Part shown: in pieces, positions 6,712-13,683 of the stretch
Layout: every line of letters starts with the position of its first letter
How positions within the stretch are numbered: the stretch's first letter is position 1
From: a virus
Virus record (IMG/VR): IMGVR_UViG_3300036795_000108
Coordinates: 1-64,000 of that record
Strand: one strand, 5' to 3'
Length of the DNA: 64,000 nt
Made by a program: the position numbers and the translations under genes
The notes under the pieces: generated by a model
What the model saw: only the letters and a program-made list of their open reading frames with translations
Database searches by the model: none
What the model was told of the DNA's origin: nothing

Positions 6712-7437
6712 TCAGAGTTCCTTCTCGCCGTGGACGGCCACCTTCGCCACGGCCTCGTTGATCTGCACCCGTAGGCGACCGAAGGGCGCGGCGGCGGACG
6801 CCAGCATGTCGGCGGCCTCCTTGAGATTCGCGACCGTGGCGGGATCACTAAGCGCTCGCCGCATGTCCCTGAGATGCCGATCGAGCAACTCCAAGTCGTG
6901 CCGATCGACCAATGTCAGCCCGATCGGCGGCCGAAGTCTCGCCGCCGCGTTCTCCACGCTGGCTCTATCGTCGAGGTTCGCTTGCTGATGGCGATCCATT
7001 CCACCCTCGCAGGTGCGACCGAGCCCAATCCACACCACGTCGCACGGACTCGCCTCGTTCGCTCCATGCTCGTCAGCGATGCACGAGTGGACGTGGACAT
7101 CCTGCGGCCCGTAAGGACCGAAGCACCACGACATCCCGTGCGGGGCATGTGTCATGCGCATCGAAGGGGGGTCCTGCGCATCAGAACCCTCCAACTGCGC
7201 TAGCTCTCGCTGGCCGCGCTCCGTCAAAACGGGCGTAGGCCCAATGCCCGTCCGTCCGGGCGGATATTCATCGATCAGTCCGCGCTTCACAAGCAGGACA
7301 CGGGTGCGGCTGTGAGGAGCGCGCTCACCGTCGATTCCCCAGCGGTACACGTCCTTACGAAGCTGCATCCGTCCCTCCCTCACAGCTCGAAGGATGCGGA
7401 TCACCTCATCGCGATCCAGATCAACCTTGGCTGGCAT
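6712..7437 (-). CDS. Hypothetical protein with winged-helix-like N-terminus
   Basis: 241 residues. The N-terminal 80 residues (RDEVIRILRAVREG, RVLLVKRGLIDEYPP, LTERGQRELAQLE) resemble a winged helix. The middle is His/Cys rich (MTHAPHGMSWCFGP, HVHSC). The C-terminal 90 residues are helical. The start follows AAGGAGG at good spacing and overlaps the small gene upstream by 17 bases. Function unknown. Confidence 0.65.
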   Translation of the reverse strand: MPAKVDLDRDEVIRILRAVREGRMQLRKDVYRWGIDGERAPHSRTRVLLVKRGLIDEYPPGRTGIGPTPVLTERGQRELAQLEGSDAQDPPSMRMTHAPHGMSWCFGPYGPQDVHVHSCIADEHGANEASPCDVVWIGLGRTCEGGMDRHQQANLDDRASVENAAARLRPPIGLTLVDRHDLELLDRHLRDMRRALSDPATVANLKEAADMLASAAAPFGRLRVQINEAVAKVAVHGEKEL

Positions 7438-7552
7438 TCAGTGCCCTCCTTCGCAAGCGCCCGACCAGGGACCCGACATAGACCTTTCCCGCGATGTGGT
7501 CGAAGATGATCGCCTCGCCGGGTTTGGGCATCGGCAGCGGCTTCTCAGCCAT
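7421..7552 (-). CDS. Small hypothetical protein (43 aa)
   Basis: MAEKPLPMPKPGEAIIFDHI start with GAGGAGGGACTGGG before the ATG. It encodes a basic tail (VGRLRRRAL). It overlaps the Cys-rich ORF in another frame over 115 bases, so one of the two may be spurious; the strong ribosome site favours this one. Function unknown. Confidence 0.55.
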   Translation of the reverse strand: MAEKPLPMPKPGEAIIFDHIAGKVYVGSLVGRLRRRALNASQG

Positions 7553-7680
7553 CCCAGTCCCTCCTCGTCCGGATGCAAGTCGCAGTTCGGGCACTCCGAA
7601 CGATCCTCATACGCCGGATCGATCCGCGTCGCCTTATGAGCGCCGGGATCCCACATCGTTCCGCACCGCCGGCACGTCAC
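7438..7680 (-). CDS. Zinc-ribbon-like small protein
   Basis: GTG-started, 80 residues. Residues 2-35 have CRRCG and CPNCD pairs, a clear zinc-ribbon arrangement. The last 40 residues (RRSSSTTSRERS...) lie over the coding sequence of the next gene and look like shadow sequence. A lost stop or a one-base error near 7555 would explain the tail. It overlaps the upstream Cys-rich gene by 47 bases. Confidence 0.5.
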   Translation of the reverse strand: MTCRRCGTMWDPGAHKATRIDPAYEDRSECPNCDLHPDEEGLGWLRSRCRCPNPARRSSSTTSRERSMSGPWSGACEGGH

Positions 7681-7825
7681 GCAACGATCCTGGGCTTGGC
7701 GCGTCTAACTCACCCAGCGCTGCCTGGACAGCCTCGCGCAGCCGCTCAAGCTCGCACAGCGGACAGAACGCATCCTCCATGTAGCCGACCAGATGACACT
7801 CATGGATGCTGCACTCAGCACTCAC
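7634..7825 (-). CDS. Small Cys/His protein (63 aa)
   Basis: Starts MSAECSIHECHLVGYMEDAF and continues CPLCELERLREAVQAALGEL. A CxxxxC...CxxC set with two histidines suggests zinc binding followed by a coiled helix. It overlaps the HNH gene by ATGA. Function unknown. Confidence 0.65.
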   Translation of the reverse strand: MSAECSIHECHLVGYMEDAFCPLCELERLREAVQAALGELDAPSPGSLRDVPAVRNDVGSRRS

Positions 7826-8451
7826 GCGACCCGCTCCAAAGCCAGCAGCTCGTCCATCCGCGCAACGGCCTCGTCCCGCGAGATGTCCTCGTCGAGGTAG
7901 GCGAACGCGTACCAGCCGGCGGCGTGCGGCTTGAACCAGTCAGAGTGCGCCCACGGCCATACGCGCTCCATCTGCACGCGTCCCTGGATCTGCAGGTGGC
8001 AGCGTTGGCAGAGCGCAGCGAGGTTCCACCAGCGCAGGTCGGCCTTGACGCCGTTGAGGTGGTGGACCGTCAGGATGCGGTACTCGGCCTCCACCTCAAG
8101 CCACCGGCTGCCCGCGTGAAGCCACTGGCCGACCTCTGAAGGCGGTGTCGTCTCGGTCCACCCGCTGCGCTCATCGAGGCCGTTCCGGCACCGGCACGGC
8201 CCTTCGTGGAGGCAGTCGAGATCGCACGGCGACCAGCGACCCAATCCGGCGCGGACGCGGAACGGGTGGTGGCACCGCTCACAGCGATGGCCCGCCAACG
8301 CGCGGACGACATCCTTCACACCGCCCGGCAGAACCATGTCCGCCAGGTCCAGCAGCGGGTGGTCGATAGGTAGGTGATGCCACGCGAACGGGTAGCCGTC
8401 GGCGCCGCACTCGTTCGGCTCGTAAATCCGCAGAGCCTCCAGACCCGTCAT
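7822..8451 (-). CDS. HNH endonuclease-like protein
   Basis: 209 residues. A treble-clef piece (CERCHHPF) lies near residue 56. The catalytic HNH core ILTVHHLNGVKADLRWWNLA, then LCQRCHLQIQG, lies near residues 126-157. Phage HNH proteins nick or cut DNA in packaging, homing or host DNA breakdown. This one is far from the visible structural genes, so packaging is less certain. The C-terminal 50 residues are Trp rich and of unknown use. Confidence 0.75.
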   Translation of the reverse strand: MTGLEALRIYEPNECGADGYPFAWHHLPIDHPLLDLADMVLPGGVKDVVRALAGHRCERCHHPFRVRAGLGRWSPCDLDCLHEGPCRCRNGLDERSGWTETTPPSEVGQWLHAGSRWLEVEAEYRILTVHHLNGVKADLRWWNLAALCQRCHLQIQGRVQMERVWPWAHSDWFKPHAAGWYAFAYLDEDISRDEAVARMDELLALERVA

Positions 8452-8855
8452 CCCAACTCCCCGGTAAAGCCCGGATGCTTCGCCGCCATATGCCGACGCA
8501 ACTGCACGAACGACCGCTTACAGCACGGGCACACCGCAGCGGCCGCACGCTTACGCGCTTTCGTTGCGGTCCCCTTGTACGCCCGCGCTGACGCCTGGGC
8601 CTGGTCACGCTCAGCCGCCAGCCGCGCGGCCCGCGAGCGCTCCGCGTCGAGCCGTCGCTTCAGCCGGTCGGACTCGCCCTCGCCGGCGATGACGTGGGTG
8701 TGTCCCAGCGGGCAGTAGATGCTGGTGTGCTTCCACCCGTTGGCGTGGTCTCGTTGCTGCTTAGCTCGAAGCTCGCTCGGGACCGCGTGGTACACCCCGC
8801 ACCAGCAGACGACCGTAACGAGCTGGCCGCTGTAGTTGATGGTCTGACTCGACAT
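8448..8855 (-). CDS. C2H2 zinc-finger protein with coiled coil
   Basis: 135 residues. The N-terminal part has CWCG and CPLGH pieces. A charged coiled coil (SDRLKRRLDAERSRAARLAA) spans residues 64-95. A C-terminal classical finger, VCPCCKRSFVQLRRHMAAKH, follows. This layout recurs in actinophages; a DNA-binding or scaffold role is likely. The ATG at 8855 shares TGATG with the upstream stop. Confidence 0.7.
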   Translation of the reverse strand: MSSQTINYSGQLVTVVCWCGVYHAVPSELRAKQQRDHANGWKHTSIYCPLGHTHVIAGEGESDRLKRRLDAERSRAARLAAERDQAQASARAYKGTATKARKRAAAAVCPCCKRSFVQLRRHMAAKHPGFTGELG

Positions 8856-9076
8856 CAAATCTCCTCGTCCGCGTTGACGATGTTGAAGGCAAGCGCTGGG
8901 ACCGCCTCAGACGACGCCCGGAACGACACGTCATCCTGCTCAACTAAGCCGAGCCAGATCAACGCCCGAAACGTCTCCGGCGGCCGCAGGTCATTCGCTG
9001 ACACCCAGCCATCGCGGCGGACAAGTTCCTCCAGCCAAGCGATCCCCTCAGCGCTCAACCGCATCTCCGAAGTCAT
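8855..9076 (-). CDS. Small winged-helix-like protein
   Basis: 73 residues: a helical start (LSAEGIAWLEELVRRDGWVS), then ALIWLGLVEQDDVSFRAS, which resembles the helices and wing of small winged-helix proteins. Four-base overlaps join it to both neighbours. Function unknown. Confidence 0.6.
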   Translation of the reverse strand: MTSEMRLSAEGIAWLEELVRRDGWVSANDLRPPETFRALIWLGLVEQDDVSFRASSEAVPALAFNIVNADEEI

Positions 9077-9402
9077 CCGATCCCCAATTCTCGCTCAAGC
9101 TCGGCGACCCGACGCTCCCTATCGCGAAGCTCCCGCTCCCGGCGCTCGCGCTTCTGCGCCCTGGACTCGCCGGCAATCACACGAGCAACGCTATCCGCTG
9201 GCCTCTGCCAGAACGACATTCGGGCGATGACGAAGAACGGCCCTAGCCAGACGAGCGTCAGCGAGATCAGCAACAGCGCCGCGAGGTCGCCGGTCGTGAT
9301 CTCCTCCTGCTCATATTCAATCTCCGCGCGGCAGACCGCCCTCCATGACGCGAGAAAGACGAGTACGCCCGCACCGAGCCCAAGCCACGCGACCCAGCTC
9401 AT
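9073..9402 (-). CDS. Two-TM membrane protein with coiled-coil tail
   Basis: 109 residues. Two hydrophobic segments (WLGLGAGVLVFLASW and LAALLLISLTLVWLGPFFVI) flank a short loop. A highly charged tail follows (RAQKRERRERELRDRERRVA), predicted coiled coil facing the cytoplasm. The start at 9402 is overlapped by the stop of a seven-codon upstream ORF that begins six bases after the -10 box. Function unknown. Confidence 0.65.
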   Translation of the reverse strand: MSWVAWLGLGAGVLVFLASWRAVCRAEIEYEQEEITTGDLAALLLISLTLVWLGPFFVIARMSFWQRPADSVARVIAGESRAQKRERRERELRDRERRVAELERELGIG

Positions 9403-9422
9403 CCAGATCTCCGTCGACTCAT
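9399..9422 (-). CDS. Seven-codon leader ORF
   Basis: ATG six bases after TATACT, then MSRRRSG and a TGA that overlaps the ATG of the membrane-protein gene (ATGA). It would be the first thing translated on a leaderless mRNA and could couple translation to the main gene. Confidence 0.4.
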   Translation of the reverse strand: MSRRRSG

Positions 9423-9427
9423 CGCCC

Positions 9428-9437
9428 GAGTATAACG
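9428..9437 (-). promoter_or_regulatory. CGTTATACTC promoter element, copy 3
   Basis: Minus-strand TATACT preceded by GACGCTGCGT. No clear -35 at 16-18 bases. It lies between the terminase-small-like gene and the membrane-protein gene. Confidence 0.65.
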
Positions 9438-9463
9438 CAGCGTCAACCCGCCGGGGGTTTCCC

Positions 9464-10027
9464 TTATGCGTCCGCCGGAGCCTGGACAGCCTCCGGGCCC
9501 GCAGCGATCGCCAACGCCGCAGCCGACCCGAACTCAGCCAGCTCCCGCCGACGAGTCTCCGGATCAAGCACCCGATCGGTCGTCGTCGTGACTCTCGCCT
9601 CGATCTCCTCCCGACGACGCCAGCGAGCCGGGAACCGACGCTCCAAGATCGTCATATACGCCTGCCAGCCCGGCTTCCCCTGACGACAGTTCAGCAGCAG
9701 AGCCGTCTCAGCTTCACCCTCGGCGCCTTTATAAGCGTCCCGGAACCACACGAACAAAGCCATCTCATCGTCAAGCGATTCGAGTTCTTCCTCGGTCGCC
9801 TGATCCCATTCCTCGGCCTTCGCGGCCCACTCATACAGCCGGGCTTTGCTGACCCCGCGGGTTTGGGCTGCGATCTCGACGTAGACGCCCTGGCGAATAA
9901 GAGCGATGATGCTGTCCGCCAGCTCGTAGGTCAGTTTCGTGGGGCGGCCCGGCCGGCGTCTCGGTCCGTAGGGGCTCGGCGCCTCGCGTGTCCTGCGGGG
10001 CTTAGCGATCGTTGCGTTGGCCGGCAC
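9464..10027 (-). CDS. Terminase small subunit-like HTH protein
   Basis: 187 residues. After a basic arm (GPRRRPGRPTK) comes a helix-turn-helix: ELADSIIALIRQGVYVEIAA, then QTRGVSKARLYEWAAK. The middle helix region ends in WQAYMTILERRFPARWRRR, a signature I associate with phage terminase small subunits and related HTH proteins. It would recognise the packaging site, but no large subunit is in the window, so a regulatory role is possible. The start is a GTG with AGGAGG upstream. Confidence 0.65.
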   Translation of the reverse strand: MPANATIAKPRRTREAPSPYGPRRRPGRPTKLTYELADSIIALIRQGVYVEIAAQTRGVSKARLYEWAAKAEEWDQATEEELESLDDEMALFVWFRDAYKGAEGEAETALLLNCRQGKPGWQAYMTILERRFPARWRRREEIEARVTTTTDRVLDPETRRRELAEFGSAAALAIAAGPEAVQAPADA

Positions 10028-10051
10028 CCTCTTCGCCCTCCTCTTATCCGC

Positions 10052-10249
10052 TCACGCCCTCCCGGGCGCCTCCAGGAGGATTGTATGGCCCGGTCCGCTG
10101 ACGCGCGCGCAGAAGTCCGCCCACTCATCCGCTCGGAACGTCAACTCGCCGCAGTTCGCTCGGTGCTGCTCGTCCGGTCCGGCGAAGACAGCGACATGCA
10201 CATGGATCCCGACGCGCTTAGGACGGTAGGCGAAGCTGGTTGAGCTCAC
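10052..10249 (-). CDS. Small hypothetical protein (65 aa)
   Basis: GTG start overlapping the stop of the ASCH gene. The sequence (VGIHVHVAVFAGP, CGELTFRADEWADFCARV) looks like a compact alpha/beta protein. The small ELTFRADEW/FCARV piece resembles the DUF397-like actinobacterial style, but the match is too short to name. Function unknown. Confidence 0.6.
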   Translation of the reverse strand: MSSTSFAYRPKRVGIHVHVAVFAGPDEQHRANCGELTFRADEWADFCARVSGPGHTILLEAPGRA

Positions 10250-10647
10250 GCGAGCGCTCCGGTCAGGATGTCGAGTTGCGCGAGCACCCCGTCATCCGGC
10301 GTCCAGAGTCCGAGTTTGCCCTTGCGAGCGATCGGCTCGTCAAGCGTTACGGGGTTCGCGAGCACCCACTGGTACTCCTCCGGGCAACTCCACGGGCTCG
10401 GATAGTTGCGGACGCAGTCAATGATGTCAACGATCGCAATGATCGCGCTCTGCGGCGTGTCGAGCAGGCTGTCCGAGTGGATGTCGAGGATCTCGGCTGC
10501 CTTCCGCGCGCCGGGCTTGTCGTAGGCGGCGCCGGCGTGGATCAGAAGAGGGCCGCGATAGCTGGTCTTCCAAGAGCGGTTCTCGACGTCCTTCAGTCCC
10601 GTGGCGATTAGGCTTGCCCACGGTTGCTTGATGGTCAGGGTCTTCAC
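10246..10647 (-). CDS. ASCH (PUA-like) domain protein
   Basis: 133 residues. LTIKQPWASLIATGLKDVEN followed by RSWKTSYRGPLLIHAG is the classic opening of ASCH domains, a PUA-like fold thought to bind RNA or modified bases. The GTG at 10647 follows GAAAGGCAGACC. It lies 48 bases from the promoter at 10695. An in-frame GTG at 10683, closer to the promoter, would add 12 residues. Confidence 0.8.
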   Translation of the reverse strand: MKTLTIKQPWASLIATGLKDVENRSWKTSYRGPLLIHAGAAYDKPGARKAAEILDIHSDSLLDTPQSAIIAIVDIIDCVRNYPSPWSCPEEYQWVLANPVTLDEPIARKGKLGLWTPDDGVLAQLDILTGALA

Positions 10648-10694
10648 GGTCTGCCTTTCGTAGATGGGCGTGGTTCGGGTCACGCCGTACGCCT

Positions 10695-10704
10695 GAGTAT
10701 AACG
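10695..10704 (-). promoter_or_regulatory. CGTTATACTC promoter element, copy 4
   Basis: The best-formed copy: TTGACG, 16 bases, TATACT on the minus strand, upstream of the ASCH gene. Confidence 0.75.
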
Positions 10705-10719
10705 GAGCGTCGGTGCCCG

Positions 10720-11826
10720 TCAAGCAGCCCGAAGCTGTCGGGCCTGCTCCAAGCTAAGCGCAGGCCCGACGTACTGGAATCCCGCAGTGCGACGCTTCGT
10801 TGCATGCGTGTAGTTCTTAGTGCTCCCACGGCTCTCGGCGGCAGAGCGTGCGGGCTTACGCGTCAGCGCCCACACCGTCGAACGGTTCAGGGCGGAGATC
10901 ACCGCCGGGTGAGTCGAAACGACGATCGGCTTCTCGCCCAGCGCCTTCCACATCGCCGCGGTCTGGGTGTTCAGTGCGTGTCCGATCCCAACGCCCTGGA
11001 AGTCCGGCAGGCACACTGAGCGCGAGAGTCGGCGCATCGGGTTGCGGTTCGGTTGCGGCAGCCAGCCCGCGAACGCCACCGGACGGTCCCGCCAGTACGC
11101 GGCGAAGCACACGGCGCCCCGGTGGATGTCGTGATCTAGATAGTGATGCGGAGCGAAGATCTCCCAGAGGCGACGCTCGCAGCGCGAGATGTCAAGCTCG
11201 ATCCCCGGTCGTTGAAGACACCCCCAGGAGAACTCGTTGACGTCCGGCCGGTACACCCAGTCCGGGGTCAGCCACGCCTCCACATCCTCGTGGCACGTCA
11301 CGGCGATGAGCTTCTGCCCCCGCCGGCGCACGGTCTTGGCGATCGCCGCCGAGCCGATCTGAGCGACCGTCCGGTCCACCACGCTCGTGAACTCATCCAC
11401 CACCGCCAGGTCGTGCTTCTCCGCCAACGTCCGGGCCATCGTCGCCCGGAACTGCTCCCCGTTTGAAAGCGCCTGGTACGGCCTCAGCCATGCCGGCGGG
11501 CTTGAGAACCCCACCGATGAGAGCAGCTCGGTGATCTCCTTCATCGCCAGCGCCTCCGGGAAGCCCTCCACCACCGAGCGATCCTTCGGCCACCGGTAGG
11601 TCGTCGCGATCTCCTTCGGCCAGCACTCCCGGGCGATCGTCGACTTGCCCGAACCCGACGGCCCGACGATCAGCCCGATCGACCAGTCCTGCTCATCCAA
11701 CGGCAACTCGGCCTCCCAACTGAGGGTCGAGGTCCGCTGCACCGGAAGGTCGAACAGGCCGCGGAGTTGCATGACGCGCGCCGTCTCCCGGATCGGCGTC
11801 TGGACCGTCACAGCAACGCTCGGCAC
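10720..11826 (-). CDS. ABC-type ATPase fused to a GNAT-like (possibly Mom-like) domain
   Basis: 368 residues. The N-terminal half is a soluble ABC ATPase: Walker A GPSGSGKST at 55-63, signature SNGEQ at 121-125, Walker B LAVVDE at 140-145, H-loop His 179. No membrane partner is present. The C-terminal half begins with APHHYL (225-230) and has VCLPDFQGVGIGHAL at 271-285, the acyl-CoA-binding motif A of GNAT proteins. HHY before a GNAT core recalls Mom, the Mu adenine-modifying enzyme. Its gene overlaps the ParB-like gene by 19 bases, so they probably act together, perhaps on DNA bases or target sites. ATPase and GNAT calls are firm; DNA modification is inference. Confidence 0.8.
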   Translation of the reverse strand: MPSVAVTVQTPIRETARVMQLRGLFDLPVQRTSTLSWEAELPLDEQDWSIGLIVGPSGSGKSTIARECWPKEIATTYRWPKDRSVVEGFPEALAMKEITELLSSVGFSSPPAWLRPYQALSNGEQFRATMARTLAEKHDLAVVDEFTSVVDRTVAQIGSAAIAKTVRRRGQKLIAVTCHEDVEAWLTPDWVYRPDVNEFSWGCLQRPGIELDISRCERRLWEIFAPHHYLDHDIHRGAVCFAAYWRDRPVAFAGWLPQPNRNPMRRLSRSVCLPDFQGVGIGHALNTQTAAMWKALGEKPIVVSTHPAVISALNRSTVWALTRKPARSAAESRGSTKNYTHATKRRTAGFQYVGPALSLEQARQLRAA

Positions 11827-12332
11827 CGAAACCCCTCCCCTGTGAGGCGCTCAAGCATCTCGCGCTGCTGGGCCTCGTTCTCGACCGAGACGATGATCTC
11901 AAACGAGTCGGGGATCAACACCGGATCCGGAGACGGCTCAGTCGCCTTGTCAAGCAGCCGTTGCAACTCGTCCTCCTCATACCCGGTGCCGGTGTAGTCA
12001 CCCTCAAGCTCTGTCAGCAGCTCGCGCAGCAGACCCTCGTCATAGTGCGCCGCATCCGCGGTCCGGTTATCCACAAGGACGATCCGCCGGGCCTCATCAT
12101 CAGAACAGTCGATCAGGTGCGCCAGAGCCTTGCGCCACCCCAGCTCGCGCATCGCGATCGTCGAGTGGTTCCCCGCCAGCACCATCATGTCGGCCTGGCG
12201 CACGACGATCGCTCGGAACTGCCCGTGATCCTGCAGGCTCCCCTTGATCCGCTCCACGTCACCCCGACGCGGGTTGCGCTCATACAGCGTGAGCTTCGCC
12301 AGTTCGACCTGGCGTGTGCTGTTGACCTTCAT
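11808..12332 (-). CDS. ParB-like nuclease-domain protein
   Basis: 174 residues. The ParB/Srx fold shows as VELAKLTLYERNPRRGDVER, then HGQFRAIVVRQ, LAGNHSTIAMRELGW and a DDEARRIVLVDNRTAD segment. These proteins bind DNA or nucleotides; some hydrolyse CTP or ATP or nick DNA. The C-terminal 60 residues contain an acidic helix (EEDELQRLLDKA). It overlaps the ABC/GNAT gene, a pairing I have seen in phages. No centromere-like repeats are visible, so plasmid-type partition is not supported. Confidence 0.75.
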   Translation of the reverse strand: MKVNSTRQVELAKLTLYERNPRRGDVERIKGSLQDHGQFRAIVVRQADMMVLAGNHSTIAMRELGWRKALAHLIDCSDDEARRIVLVDNRTADAAHYDEGLLRELLTELEGDYTGTGYEEDELQRLLDKATEPSPDPVLIPDSFEIIVSVENEAQQREMLERLTGEGFRCRALL

Positions 12333-12372
12333 CTAGACGCCCTTGATCGCCACACCTGCCACCCTAAAGCAA

Positions 12373-12430
12373 GGGGCGTGGACGCCGCCGGCCCGAGGCC
12401 CCGATGGCCGGCCCGACGACGCCACGCCCC
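12373..12430 (-). terminator. Strong intergenic hairpin
   Basis: Arms GGGGCGTGG (12373-12381) and CCACGCCCC (12422-12430), with further GGCCGG complementarity inside. It lies after the collagen-like gene. No T-run follows, so it may be a structural element rather than a true terminator. Confidence 0.45.
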
Positions 12431-12472
12431 GTACTGCTCCCCTCAGCGGCTAGCCGCCGAAGTCATGTCAGG

Positions 12473-13255
12473 TCAGCCGGTGATCTGCACCGGGTAGATC
12501 GCGACCGCCTGCTCGCCGTCCGCGCAAACCGTCGCGGTCACAGTCGCGTTGGGATCAGCGTGCAACGCCACGAACTGGAACCCGTCGCTCTTGGCGCTGT
12601 GCGCCAGATCCGTGTAGGTGCAGCTCTCGGCCGGATAGCCGAGCCCCGAAGTCTCATCGACGCAGGCCGCGCTCGAATCCGAATTGCCGACGTATGAGAA
12701 GTCATACGGGTTGTAGGTCAGCGTGATCGAACCATCGCTCGACTCGCCGTTGGGCTGCAGCACCGTGACCGTCAGCGTGTTGGTCGACCCGGCCGTCAGA
12801 TCGGTGACGGGCGCGTTGGCCGTGCCGTCCCATCCCCATCCGCCGCCGCCGGCTGAACCGTCCTGGCCGGGCGCCGCGTCGATGCACAGGTCCGGCGTGC
12901 AGGACTGGATGCTCTCACCGGTCGCTGACGCCGGCGCGCCCTGCGGTCCTGTCGCGCCGGTCGCGCCGGTTGCTCCCCTGGCCCCCGTAGCGCCCTTTGC
13001 GCCCTGGGGCCCGGCAGGACCCGTGATAGCTGTCGCCTTCGCCTTGAGCTGCTGCTGGACGCCCTGGGAGAGCTTGGCCTGGGAGACCGCGCCCTTGTGG
13101 ATCTTCTGCGACGTCACAGCGCCGTTCTTGATCTGCGACGTACCGATGTGCAGGACGCCAGCAGCGCTTGCGGCGCCGACGCCCGATACGGACAGCGCGA
13201 GCGCTGCCGCTGAAAGTCCTACCGCAGCCGATGGCCGCTTGATACCGAACCTCAT
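12473..13255 (-). CDS. Secreted collagen-like protein
   Basis: 260 residues. A basic start and hydrophobic core (AAVGLSAAALALSVSGVGAA) form a Sec signal peptide with a likely cut after ASA. Next come IKNGAV and HKGAV/LSQGVQQQL motifs typical of exported Thermoleophilia proteins. About ten Gly-X-Y triplets follow (GPAGPQGAKGATGARG, GATGATGPQGAPA), then a beta-rich C-terminal domain with several Cys. The ATG at 13255 follows ATGGAGGCGTT. The gene has its own promoter and probably changes the surface of an infected or lysogenic cell (moron-like, inferred). Confidence 0.75.
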   Translation of the reverse strand: MRFGIKRPSAAVGLSAAALALSVSGVGAASAAGVLHIGTSQIKNGAVTSQKIHKGAVSQAKLSQGVQQQLKAKATAITGPAGPQGAKGATGARGATGATGATGPQGAPASATGESIQSCTPDLCIDAAPGQDGSAGGGGWGWDGTANAPVTDLTAGSTNTLTVTVLQPNGESSDGSITLTYNPYDFSYVGNSDSSAACVDETSGLGYPAESCTYTDLAHSAKSDGFQFVALHADPNATVTATVCADGEQAVAIYPVQITG

Positions 13256-13293
13256 AACGCCTCCATCTGGTTGACTTTGTGCCCCCAGCCCAT
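13252..13293 (-). CDS. Thirteen-codon leader ORF
   Basis: Starts 11 bases after TATACT and reads MGWGHKVNQMEAL. Its TGA overlaps the ATG of the collagen-like gene (ATGA). This may couple translation. Confidence 0.4.
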   Translation of the reverse strand: MGWGHKVNQMEAL

Positions 13294-13683
13294 CTAGCCC
13301 CGCGAGTATAACGCGGGAACGTATCTCGTGTCCCATTGTTCGCGGTCGGTGCCCGTGACCCGCAGGAAGGCGCGTCGCACGCCCGGCGGGTAGGTGGCGT
13401 GTGGCCAGCCCGTCGCATCGGCGAACTGCGCGGACGCGACCTCCAGCACGACGCCGTCGGGCAGGCACTTCTCGACCCTGCCGAGCACATCCGTGCGCGG
13501 GCAGTACCAGAGATCGCCGGGCATCGCAGTCGCGGCACGCCAGCGAGCAAGATCGCGAAGCATCATCTGCCGGGGATGCAGGATGATCCACGCGAGCCGC
13601 TGCCGACGCGACAGGGCGCTCAGCAGAACGCCTTCCGGCACGTCCTGCATGACGCGCTGCGCCCAGTGTCCGAGGTGGCGCAT
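13294..13683 (-). CDS. Hypothetical protein (129 aa)
   Basis: Starts MRHLGHWAQRVMQDVPEG; contains LSRRQRLAWIILHPRQMMLR, LWYCPRTDVLGRVEKCLPDG and ends in DTRYVPALYSRG, which is encoded by the promoter element itself. The ATG shares TGATG with the JAMM gene stop. No domain recognised. Confidence 0.6.
   Translation of the reverse strand: MRHLGHWAQRVMQDVPEGVLLSALSRRQRLAWIILHPRQMMLRDLARWRAATAMPGDLWYCPRTDVLGRVEKCLPDGVVLEVASAQFADATGWPHATYPPGVRRAFLRVTGTDREQWDTRYVPALYSRG
13304..13313 (-). promoter_or_regulatory. CGTTATACTC promoter element, copy 5
   Basis: Minus-strand TATACT inside the last codons of the upstream gene, 49 bases before the collagen-like start. GGGACA lies 18 bases upstream. Confidence 0.65.

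Noticed and set aside
7822-8451. HNH gene as the packaging partner of the terminase-small-like gene
   Set aside because: It is several genes away and no large terminase or portal is close, so the link is not supported.
11808-12332. ParB-like gene as plasmid partition system
   Set aside because: No ParA ATPase of the deviant Walker type and no centromere-like repeats; the partner is an ABC/GNAT fusion.
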